Shown here piece by piece: positions 1 through 5,921 of a stretch of 7,667 nt of DNA. Below the pieces are notes generated by a model, which worked only from the letters and a program-made list of their open reading frames with translations, did no database searches and had not been told where the DNA came from. The position numbers and the translations under genes were made by a program. The stretch comes from DATKMG01 sp035541995 (GTDB lineage: Bacteria; Acidobacteriota; Terriglobia; Versatilivoradales; Versatilivoraceae): assembly GCA_035541995.1 (NCBI GenBank), contig DATKMG010000349.1, positions 1-7,667 on the forward strand. Reading direction: 5' to 3'. Within the stretch, counting starts at the first letter, position 1, and each line of letters starts with the position of its first letter.

Positions 1-255
1 AAAGGAGGCGGCCAGCGGTTCTGCCTTCCCATGCCCGTAGGGATGATCTCTGTCCGGAGGCTGGACCGCTACCGACAAACCTCGCCACACCACGAAGGAA
101 CTGAAAATGTCAGTCATAGACTCTACGGCATCCGCAATCAGCGCATAGGAATTTCCCACAATCCCACCTAGTAGCTTGATGGTCGCCAAGATTCCGTTGA
201 CTAGAATGCCTAAAATCGCGACACGGATGCCAGACCTTTCACTCAATGCTTTCAA
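1..255 (-). CDS. Cation diffusion facilitator (CDF) family metal exporter, N-terminal part, cut by window edge
   Basis: Inner-membrane exporter that swaps divalent metal ions (Zn, Fe, Mn or similar) for protons. The 85 visible codons cover transmembrane helices 1 and 2 and the start of helix 3. Helix 1 is a hydrophobic run (VAILGILVNGILATIKLLGG, about residues 12-31), followed by GNSYALIADAVESMTDIFSS, the usual CDF helix 2. Glu45 and Asp49 fall where YiiP has its transport-site pair Asp45/Asp49. Asp68, His71 and His75 in PPDRDHPYGHGKAE match the second YiiP metal site. The frame is closed upstream by TGA at 298-300 and has no ATG or GTG, so TTG at 253-255 is chosen; GGAG at 262-265 stands 6 nt before it. 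A second TTG at 244-246 is possible. The rest of the protein lies beyond the left edge. The family is clear; the metal cannot be told from this piece. Confidence 0.88.
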   Translation of the reverse strand, partial: MKALSERSGIRVAILGILVNGILATIKLLGGIVGNSYALIADAVESMTDIFSSFVVWRGLSVAVQPPDRDHPYGHGKAEPLAASF

Positions 256-520
256 AGCCGGCTCCAGGAGGAAACATTTCCCAAAGGATTTTTCTTCTCA
301 GATGAGTTTTTCTATTCAACCCGACAGGGACTCTCCACCGATCTTTATTTAAAGGACGTGGGAAAAAGAGACTTCTTATCACATTCTGCTTGCAACGAAA
401 AATCTGGCGGGGTATCACGGGAAATGGAAACTGACTGCAGCGTCTTCTGATAACCTGTCGTATACTGTCCACCGGCCCATAGGGGAAACCATTTCATCAA
501 ATCACCCCTTGGCGGGATGG

Positions 521-643
521 TCTAGCATTTGTCGAAAGGAGGTCTCAGGCCCCTTGGTTGAGTTCTCCTTTGGCGCTTCAGGCCTGTTCCATGAGAGGAC
601 CGCATGACCTGTCGACCTCACCACGGTCGATGAAAATGCTAGA
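521..643. repeat. Nested inverted repeats, possible structured RNA or small palindromic element
   Basis: TCTAGCATTT at 521-530 is perfectly complementary to AAATGCTAGA at 634-643. Inside it, GAGGTC (539-544) can pair with GACCTC (614-619), and CAGGCC (546-551) with GGCCTG (581-586). AAAGGAG (535-541) could instead pair with CTCCTTT (565-571). The arms are nested in the right order for one folded structure, but each is short and chance is a real alternative. Confidence 0.25.
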
Positions 644-790
644 GGGCCGAGTTCTACGAAGCCGGAAAAGCGGGCAAGAACCGTCGGCCTCACGGAGTTC
701 GGGCCTCCAAAAAAACGCATTTTCAAGAAAACTCTGTGACTGGCAAATTGGAGCATCAGCCTTCACATTCCATAACCCAAGACTGAGCCA

Positions 791-822
791 GCGCGCCGGT
801 AGATGTATGGCGGCCGGCGCGC
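791..822 (-). terminator. GC-rich hairpin downstream of the C1 peptidase gene, possible terminator
   Basis: GCGCGCCGG at 791-799 is perfectly complementary to CCGGCGCGC at 814-822, with a 14-nt loop. It begins about 70 nt past the stop codon of the peptidase gene in the direction of transcription. There is no T-tract on either side, so an intrinsic terminator of the classical kind is not shown; it may only stabilise the 3' end or be incidental. Confidence 0.25.
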
Positions 823-889
823 AAAGCCCTCTGGCATCGAAGGCGCCAGCCCTCCGCGGCAGCCGCTCATACCTGGTCAGCTACGTCCT

Positions 890-1657
890 CTACACTTCCA
901 CGAGCCGGACTGTCCAAAAGTCAGCCGCAAGATCTGAGTCTGCGAGATATGCGTAGGGAATTGTGAAAAAACCCTTGGCCCCCCACCCTGTCCCCCACGA
1001 GTTCATCACGATGAACCGTTGCTTGGAGTCATCGTAGCCAACCCCCAGTATGGCATGACCCCCCAGAACCTTCTCTCCCGAACTCGGCATTGGGACTACT
1101 CCGGTTTTGGCCACGGCAGGAGATTCGAAACTCTCATAGACAGTAATTCCAAACACAAAGGGATAGCCGGATGCCAGGCAACCTTTCATCTGGGATGTGC
1201 TCTGAACCAGGCGCTGGTACGAGACTGCCTGGTGCTTCATGGCGTCTTTGTAACAAGTCGACGAGGGTTTCTTCGTGAATTTGCCAATGTTATAGGGCCA
1301 CATCTTCTCCGGACATACTCCCAGGTTTGCAATGCTCTTGATTCCATCGCGGATCATAGCCCCGGAATCACTATTAACAGTGCCCTCCATTGCCCTTTCA
1401 TTGTAGTAAATGAATAAACGAGAAGGCAGAAAGGGATTCGGCTGCCCCTGTTTCATCTGCTCGAATCGATGAGCATTCCCAATTGCATTGGCGGTGCAGC
1501 TGCCTAAATTCCCTTGATCTACCACCGGCGGGCATTTTGGTCGCAGATCCACCTTGGATGGCAATGCAGCAACGACCATCGGCGGTGCGGCGTACATATG
1601 ATCCCGATGGTCCGGAAGGTCTGGAGTCCACCCGTATCCCTGGTTCTTTCGTGGCAT
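890..1657 (-). CDS. C1 (papain) family cysteine peptidase
   Basis: A 255-residue papain-fold peptidase that hydrolyses peptide bonds through a Cys/His pair. All four catalytic positions are visible: oxyanion-hole Gln48 and nucleophile Cys54 in VVDQGNLGSCTANA, His201 in LGGHAILGVGYD, and Asn219 in MNSWGTGWG. The N-terminus has GYGWTPDLPDHRD, the short opening typical of bacterial C1A peptidases that lack the long inhibitory propeptide of papain; I see no signal peptide, so it may act in the cytosol or leave by another route. The ATG at 1655-1657 is well supported by AAAGGAG (1664-1670) at 6 nt spacing. It is a single gene with about 570 bp of non-genic sequence upstream and 630 bp downstream. 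Its leader contains a 17-bp palindrome that may serve regulation. Family assignment is firm; the natural substrate is unknown. Confidence 0.93.
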   Translation of the reverse strand: MPRKNQGYGWTPDLPDHRDHMYAAPPMVVAALPSKVDLRPKCPPVVDQGNLGSCTANAIGNAHRFEQMKQGQPNPFLPSRLFIYYNERAMEGTVNSDSGAMIRDGIKSIANLGVCPEKMWPYNIGKFTKKPSSTCYKDAMKHQAVSYQRLVQSTSQMKGCLASGYPFVFGITVYESFESPAVAKTGVVPMPSSGEKVLGGHAILGVGYDDSKQRFIVMNSWGTGWGAKGFFTIPYAYLADSDLAADFWTVRLVEV

Positions 1658-1663
1658 ATTATT

Positions 1664-1670
1664 CTCCTTT
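1664..1670 (-). promoter_or_regulatory. Strong Shine-Dalgarno of the C1 peptidase gene
   Basis: AAAGGAG on the minus strand, 6 nt (AATAAT) before the ATG. It is the best ribosome-binding site in the window and fixes the start of the peptidase. Confidence 0.85.
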
Positions 1671-1678
1671 GGAAATTG

Positions 1679-1695
1679 CTCGGCAGTCTGCCGAG
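1679..1695 (-). promoter_or_regulatory. 17-bp palindrome in the leader of the C1 peptidase gene
   Basis: CTCGGCAG (1679-1686), one central base, then CTGCCGAG (1688-1695): a perfect 8+8 palindrome. It ends 8 nt upstream of the Shine-Dalgarno. As DNA it has the shape of an operator for a dimeric repressor. As RNA it would form a GC-rich hairpin with a 3- to 5-nt loop just above the ribosome-binding site. I cannot tell which, if either, is used. Confidence 0.4.
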
Positions 1696-2226
1696 GTTGA
1701 ATTCAGGCCAAACGCAATCTCAGCGGCACCCTCCTGCAGTCAATCCCTCCCCTGCTGGATTCGTTCGCGTGGTCAACACTTCAATGTGGAACGGACTCGA
1801 ACTAGATCTGGGCTACACCGTCACGGTCAAGCAGTTGATCGTGAAGAAATACTCCCTTGAGTGAGAATAGAGTGTGTTCTCCAGTTGCCGATGCATTGAT
1901 TTGCCCTGACTTCTATTTTGATTGAAGGTACACCGTGAAACTATCATTTTTTGGGTGAAGATGCAATCACATACCAATGCGGCATGTCCTGGGTCAGTTG
2001 AATGGGGGAATAGACGGAAAACGGAACTGCGGCTGGCCATCACAGAACACTGCGAAGCTGTGAAAGGATTTGCTCTGCGCCGATTAAGCAATATCAATGT
2101 TTCATGGCCTTTATCGCCGGTGCGGGCGCCTGGCTATATTGAAGGTCGTGTGCTTTCACGCGCCGTTATTCGAAAATTAGAAGTGTCACATTACCGGATA
2201 CTTCCCTGACGCACCCATTGCGCCAA
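1696..2226. other. Interval between the C1 peptidase and the Rossmann reductase genes, no firm gene
   Basis: Contains the upstream region of the peptidase gene (left) and the 3' flank of the reductase gene (right). Two plus-strand stretches stay open: a segment ending at a TGA at 1862-1864, whose last 27 codons from ATG 1784 are strikingly G/C-ended, and an 82-codon ORF at 1961-2209. Neither has a recognisable domain or a good ribosome-binding site. Since a decayed gene occupies another gap of this window, relics are a reasonable suspicion here too. Confidence 0.45.
1961..2209 (+). CDS. Small plus-strand ORF, unrecognised, possibly not a gene
   Basis: 82 codons from ATG to TGA, lying wholly between genes and convergent with the Rossmann reductase gene, so it is not a shadow of a known gene. 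The product would be basic and soluble, with a helix-like middle (about ELRLAITEHCEAVKGFALRR), and no motif that I recognise. The nearest purines upstream (GGGTGAAG) run directly into the ATG, too close to be a good ribosome-binding site, and third codon positions show no clear bias. It is listed only because nothing else explains the stretch. Confidence 0.15.
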   Translation: MQSHTNAACPGSVEWGNRRKTELRLAITEHCEAVKGFALRRLSNINVSWPLSPVRAPGYIEGRVLSRAVIRKLEVSHYRILP

Positions 2227-2865
2227 CTAACGAAGAATCTTGAAGGCGTGCGTCCAGTCATTGTGCAGGAACCCCGGGATACACCAGAGCATGCACAGGG
2301 GCTCGATAGCCCGCGCGGCCTCAGCCTTCCCCATATCCTCTGTCTCCCATCCGAACTGATCGAGGATTTCTCTAACGGTTTGCTTGGCGGCATCATCGTT
2401 ACCACAAATGAACATGCTAGGCTTGCCGCCTTTGAACTGCGGGTTGATCATGCAGGCGTTCCCGACCGAGTTGAAGGCCTTGACGAAGCGCGCTTCGGGG
2501 AATTCACGCTGTAGGCGCTCCATCAGTGACTCGTCGTGGTTCGTGAAGAATTTCAGCACACCATGGGTGGGCGGAGAGTCTGAAATGGGATTGGTTGCAT
2601 CAATGATCGGCTTTCTTGAGAGATGCGCCGGGACTGCGGCTCGCAGGGCGTCGGCAGCAACCTCTCCTTTGACTGCTAGGACCAGCAGTCCACCGAACTG
2701 AGCAGTATCCGCGAAGGTGCCTATCCGAGCCGCGGGGTTCTGCTTCGACCAGTCGGTCAATTTGGCGGCATTGCGGGTTCCCAGCATGACCTCATGGCCA
2801 TGCTTGAGAAACCCCTTTGCCAAAGCCTTTGCTACATCTCCAGACCCTAGAATACCCACTTTCAT
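2227..2865 (-). CDS. NADP-binding Rossmann oxidoreductase, F420-dependent NADP reductase-like family
   Basis: A 212-residue single-domain dinucleotide-binding protein. The N-terminus MKVGILGSGDVAKALA carries the GxGxxA fingerprint (Gly7, Gly9, Ala12). Strand 2 ends in GTRN, where Thr30-Arg31 are placed to hold the 2'-phosphate of NADP(H). DATNPI (89-94) and FVKAFNSVG (127-135) are further family motifs, followed by the C-terminal MGKAEAARAIEPL block. Length matches the family. Members in F420-producing organisms move hydride between F420 and NADP; many bacterial homologues are only known as NADPH-binding reductases, so the partner here is open. GGGAGG (2871-2876) stands 5 nt before the ATG and supports the start. 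It stands alone, and its upstream region is shared with a divergent, broken GYD gene. Confidence 0.87.
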   Translation of the reverse strand: MKVGILGSGDVAKALAKGFLKHGHEVMLGTRNAAKLTDWSKQNPAARIGTFADTAQFGGLLVLAVKGEVAADALRAAVPAHLSRKPIIDATNPISDSPPTHGVLKFFTNHDESLMERLQREFPEARFVKAFNSVGNACMINPQFKGGKPSMFICGNDDAAKQTVREILDQFGWETEDMGKAEAARAIEPLCMLWCIPGFLHNDWTHAFKILR

Positions 2866-2905
2866 CGTATCCTCCCGAAATGTCAGGCTTGGTTTCTGAT
2901 TCGTA

Positions 2906-2921
2906 TGTTATTAATTTAACA
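2906..2921. promoter_or_regulatory. TGTTA-N6-TAACA palindrome between divergent genes, possible operator
   Basis: A dyad with 5-bp arms and a 6-nt AT-rich centre, lying 41 nt upstream of the ATG of the Rossmann reductase gene and 51 nt upstream of the ATG of the GYD relic. Its right arm coincides with the proposed -35 box of the plus-strand promoter, where a bound repressor would block transcription. Short arms make chance possible. Confidence 0.25.
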
Positions 2922-2945
2922 CGACTCTGCATTTCTCTCCATAAT
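2916..2945 (+). promoter_or_regulatory. Putative sigma70-type promoter of the GYD relic
   Basis: TTAACA (2916-2921) and CATAAT (2940-2945) each match the -35 and -10 consensus at five of six positions, with an 18-nt spacer. A start site would fall near 2952, about 20 nt ahead of the ATG at 2973. This fits a promoter left behind from a formerly working gene. Confidence 0.4.
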
Positions 2946-2972
2946 GTCATCAAGACGCAAGGTCGAGATCCG

Positions 2973-3402
2973 ATGTGCCCTTTGTACAATCTGTTCAAGT
3001 CGATACATGATTATCAGCGGCACTGAAAGCGAAGGTCCAGAAAATGGACGTCACGGTAAAGGGGATCTGCTGGACTTTGCATCAGTATGATCTGGTATCG
3101 GTACTCAAAGCTTCTATTGAGGGTCGCAGAATATAGTGACAACTCTTTGTCCCGAAGGGACAATGGAAAGTAGCCGGAGGTGCCGCGCTTTTCGCGTCAC
3201 CTCTGGATTTTCGTCCCCTCAAAAATCTCCACCCCGGCAGGGGTGGCGGAATGGAATGTCACTATATTCTGCGAATATCAGTAATGAAGTGATGGCGACT
3301 GCTCCGGGCTTAGGCTTGTGTTCCCTGGGCAGTTTTCGAAGAGAGAGACTTCAAGAATTCTTGGCTGAGGAAATGAACCGGATTATCGTGAAAATGGCTT
3401 GA
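2973..3402 (+). pseudogene. GYD-domain protein gene, broken by a frameshift and by insertion of a 151-bp element
   Basis: GYD-domain proteins are about 95-105 residue ferredoxin-like-fold proteins of unknown function. Three pieces match the family order. Piece 1 (ATG 2973, stop 3024-3026) reads MCPLYNLFKSIHDYQ, like the usual M-P-x-Y-x-x-L-x-K-x-T-D-Q opening. Piece 2, in another frame (3011 to about 3123), reads ALKAKVQKMDVTVKG then ICWTLHQYDLVSVLKA, the central signature (commonly WTLGQYDVV), and runs into TAG at 3134-3136 inside the element. Piece 3 (from about 3284 to TGA 3400-3402) reads MATAPGLGLCSLGSF then LQEFLAEEMNRIIVKMA, the usual tail (SLGNVRT...AFSAEEM...K). About nine residues seem missing between pieces 1 and 2. 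The gene is divergent from the Rossmann reductase. The match is from memory of the family, so a search should confirm it. Confidence 0.75.
3124..3274. mobile_element. 151-bp element with perfect 18-bp terminal inverted repeats and three internal hairpins
   Basis: TCGCAGAATATAGTGACA (3124-3141) is the exact reverse complement of 3257-3274. Between them lie three hairpins. The first is TTGTCCC-GAA-GGGACAA (3147-3163). The second runs over 3174-3206: a 9-bp stem with one G-U pair, a C/T mismatch, then CGCG pairing around a 5-nt loop. The third is CCACCCC-GGCA-GGGGTGG (3229-3246). There is no room for a transposase, so it would be mobilised in trans. It sits between the central and C-terminal parts of the GYD coding sequence, which argues for insertion. 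I find no clear target-site duplication. The layout, with a GTCCC/GGGAC hairpin followed by TAGCC...GG-TTTTCGT around the second hairpin, recalls palindromic repeats linked to REP-associated IS200-type transposases in environmental bacteria; that link is recollection, not shown here. Confidence 0.7.
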
Positions 3403-3489
3403 ATCCACCGTTGGGATGTATGCATGAGTTTCTTCAAATGAACCGCGTGGCGGCCCTGCAGATATGCTCTTTGGAGATTTGAGTCCGAC

Positions 3490-5895
3490 TCACGATTGCG
3501 ACACCATCCCGGCGTCTTCTAGGGTAGGGGACTGCAGGCTTTCAAAATATCGTTGAATGGCATGGGCGGCGCGTTTTCCGTCCCCCATCGCCAGGATCAC
3601 AGTAGCTGCGCCACGAACGATGTCACCGCCGGCGAAGACTCCGGGAACACTGGTCATACCGTTTTCATCGGCTTCGATGTTCCCCCACTTGTTCAATTTA
3701 AGATCAGGGCAGGTCGAGGTCAGCAGTGGGTTGGCCCGAGTCCCCACGGCGACCACGACGATGTCGCAGGGAACGACAAATTCAGACCCCTGGATGGGGA
3801 TTGGCCGCCGTCGTCCCGAAGCATCGGGTTCGCCCAGCTCCATGCGAACACATTTGAGGCCTGTTACCCATCCGTCCTGGTTGCCCAAAACCTCCACCGG
3901 GGCAGTAAGGAACTCAAAGCGAATGCCCTCTTCTTCAGCGTGGTGGATTTCCTCAATGCGGGCGGGCATCTCCTTCTTGCTACGGCGATAGACGATGGTT
4001 GACTGGTCAGCACCTAAGCGTTTGCCAGTCCGGACGGAGTCCATGGCCACGTTGCCGCCACCCACCACTGCCACGTTCTTGCCTTTCAACACGGGGGTGT
4101 CATGCCTGGGAAAGTCATAGGCTGCCATGAGATTTACGCGGGTGAGATACTCATTGGCCGAGTACACACCCTTCAAGTTCTCACCGGGCACATTCATGAA
4201 AACAGGTAAGCCGGCTCCGTTAGCAATGAACACGGCGTCGAAACGCTGCCGCAACTCCTCCAGCGTGTAGGTCTTCCCGACAATCACGTTACATTCGATC
4301 TTGACACCCTGCTGGACTAACCGGTCTACCTCCTGGCGGACAATTTCTTTGGGCAATCGAAACTCGGGAATTCCATAAAGCAGTACTCCGCCGGGGGCAT
4401 GCAGCGCTTCGTAAATGGTCACCTGGTGCCCGTACTTGACCAGTTCGCCAGCGGCGGTCAAGCCGCCTGGACCCGAACCAACAACGGCGATTTCTCTCCC
4501 ATTGGATTTCGTAGGCCTATTGGGCACACCAGCAGCTTGTTGACGGGCCCAGTCGGCCACGAACCTCTCCAGATATCCTACAGCAACTGGCGTTCCCTTA
4601 TTGCCCCGGACGCACACTGCCTCACATTGGGTTTCCTGGGGACAGACGCGGCCCGTGACGGCCGGCAAGGCGTTGTCACCCAGGAGGCTCTCCGCTGCTG
4701 CAGCCAGGTTGCCTTCAGCCACGAAGCCAATAAAACGGGGGATGTCGACTAAGACTGGGCATCCCGGGATGCACTTGGCCGATTTGCACTGCAGGCAACG
4801 ACGGGCTTCCAGCATCGCAAGCTGTTCCGTGAATCCTAAATTGACCTCAGTGAAATTGCTGGCTCTCGCAAGAGAATCCTGCTCCGGCATTTTCTGACGG
4901 TCGATCTTCATTCGCTCCTTAGGCGTGATCGGACCCTGCAGGATCTGCGCATCCCTGGAAGAAAGCGCTGTCACAGGCTCAATACTATCGGGTTGGAGAG
5001 TTCTCTGAGAGGAGGAGGCTTCGCTTGATGAATCTCCCGGTCCTTGCAGCCCGGCGGGTTCCTGTAAACCAATCCGACACTCCCCATCATGATATGCAAG
5101 TGCTTCCTGCTCGAAAGGTCTGTAAATGCTCAAACGGTCGCTCAACTGTCGGAAATCCACCAGGTGTCCGTCAAATTCCGGCCCATCCACACAAGCAAAT
5201 CTGGTCTCGTTGCCGACGCTGACCCGGCAACCGCCGCACATGCCAGTCCCATCGATCATGATAGGGTTCAGGGATACAATGGTGTGGATCCCCGAGGGTC
5301 GGGTCATCTCGGAGACCGCTCTCATCATTGGGACCGGTCCGACGGCATAAACCGCATTGATCTCCCCTTCAAGCATGACTTCTTTTAAAGCCTCAGTCAC
5401 AAACCCATGACGGCCGTAACTACCATCGTCCGTGCAAACGATCACCTCTCCTAGACGGTGCAATTCTTCTTCAAAAATGACCCACTCCCGGCTGCGTCCT
5501 CCAATTATGCTGATCACCGAAACACCCAGCTGATGAAGGCCCTGTGCAATCGGGTGAACTACTGCCGTGCCCACTCCTCCGCCCACACAGACCGCACGTC
5601 CCGACTCGATCAACTCAGTCGGCTTTCCCAGGGGACCCACAATATCCTGGATGGACTCCCCAACCTCCAAGGCCACCAGTTCTCGTGTGCTTTTACCCAC
5701 GGCTTGAATGACAAGGGTGATCGTGCCGTGGACCGGATCCGCATCAGCGATAGTGAGAGGAATTCTTTCGGAATTCAGTCCTTTATGAACGATGACAAAC
5801 TGGCCGGGTTCCCGAATAGCGGCAATACGTGGAGCGACGACTTTGAGAGCGGAAACATTGGGTGTCAAACGCGTATTAAATAGAACCTTGTGCAT
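3490..5895 (-). CDS. Fused NfnAB-type flavoprotein: ferredoxin-NAD(P) reductase module joined to GltD-like NADPH oxidoreductase module
   Basis: One 801-residue chain containing what are usually two subunits of NADH-dependent reduced ferredoxin:NADP+ oxidoreductase (NfnA+NfnB; also SudB+SudA). NfnA part, about 1-265: FAD-binding RIPLTIAD (44-51), NAD-binding GGGVGTA (105-111), VGPVPMM (185-191), then a [2Fe-2S] site, Asp215 with Cys220, Cys223 and Cys235 (DGTGMCGGC...FACVDGPEFDGH). A Ser/Gln-rich linker spans about 275-322. NfnB part: CLQC-x4-C-x3-C (Cys367, 370, 375, 379) and CPQETQCEAVC (Cys418, 424, 428) for two [4Fe-4S] clusters, FAD GSGPGG (about 473-478), NADP GGGNVAMD (about 612-619), and the FAD-binding tail GGDIVRGAATVILAMGDGKRAA (757-778). 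The family couples NADH, NADPH and ferredoxin pools; bifurcation here is inferred. The start at ATG 5893-5895 gives the usual MHKVL opening after a GGGGGG tract; ATG 5920-5922 is possible. Confidence 0.9.
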   Translation of the reverse strand: MHKVLFNTRLTPNVSALKVVAPRIAAIREPGQFVIVHKGLNSERIPLTIADADPVHGTITLVIQAVGKSTRELVALEVGESIQDIVGPLGKPTELIESGRAVCVGGGVGTAVVHPIAQGLHQLGVSVISIIGGRSREWVIFEEELHRLGEVIVCTDDGSYGRHGFVTEALKEVMLEGEINAVYAVGPVPMMRAVSEMTRPSGIHTIVSLNPIMIDGTGMCGGCRVSVGNETRFACVDGPEFDGHLVDFRQLSDRLSIYRPFEQEALAYHDGECRIGLQEPAGLQGPGDSSSEASSSQRTLQPDSIEPVTALSSRDAQILQGPITPKERMKIDRQKMPEQDSLARASNFTEVNLGFTEQLAMLEARRCLQCKSAKCIPGCPVLVDIPRFIGFVAEGNLAAAAESLLGDNALPAVTGRVCPQETQCEAVCVRGNKGTPVAVGYLERFVADWARQQAAGVPNRPTKSNGREIAVVGSGPGGLTAAGELVKYGHQVTIYEALHAPGGVLLYGIPEFRLPKEIVRQEVDRLVQQGVKIECNVIVGKTYTLEELRQRFDAVFIANGAGLPVFMNVPGENLKGVYSANEYLTRVNLMAAYDFPRHDTPVLKGKNVAVVGGGNVAMDSVRTGKRLGADQSTIVYRRSKKEMPARIEEIHHAEEEGIRFEFLTAPVEVLGNQDGWVTGLKCVRMELGEPDASGRRRPIPIQGSEFVVPCDIVVVAVGTRANPLLTSTCPDLKLNKWGNIEADENGMTSVPGVFAGGDIVRGAATVILAMGDGKRAAHAIQRYFESLQSPTLEDAGMVSQS

Positions 5896-5921
5896 CAGGC
5901 CCCCCGGAAGATTTATTACCA

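Larger units (their letters stand above)
256..889. other. Gene-poor interval between the CDF gene and the C1 peptidase gene
   Basis: I see no convincing coding region here. The open frames on both strands are low-complexity and Arg/Ser/Pro-rich, with no recognisable motif. The interval should contain the promoter of the CDF gene at its left end and the end of the peptidase transcript at its right end. It carries a perfect 10-bp inverted repeat enclosing further complementary arms (521-643) and a GC-only 9-bp inverted repeat (791-822), listed separately. It could also hold gene relics too decayed to recognise. Confidence 0.5.

Noticed and set aside
502..756. 84-codon minus-strand ORF in the gap before the peptidase
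   Set aside because: No recognisable domain, no good ribosome-binding site, and it overlaps the inverted-repeat region. It could be a repeat family that happens to be open, but I cannot support a gene.
558..956. 132-codon plus-strand ORF
   Set aside because: Ser/Arg-rich with no motif, and its end overlaps the well-supported peptidase gene on the other strand.
1019..1417. 132-codon plus-strand ORF inside the C1 peptidase
   Set aside because: Antisense shadow: the minus-strand frame has every catalytic residue of a C1 peptidase.
1813..2097. 94-codon minus-strand ORF between the reductase and peptidase genes
   Set aside because: No motif; part of it is antisense to the coding-like plus-strand segment ending at 1864.
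3403..3489. Terminator for the NfnAB fusion
   Set aside because: Only a 4-bp CCGC/GCGG stem is visible near 3450, with no T-tract.
3553..4002. 149-codon plus-strand ORF opposite the NfnAB fusion
   Set aside because: Shadow of a high-confidence coding region with intact cofactor motifs.
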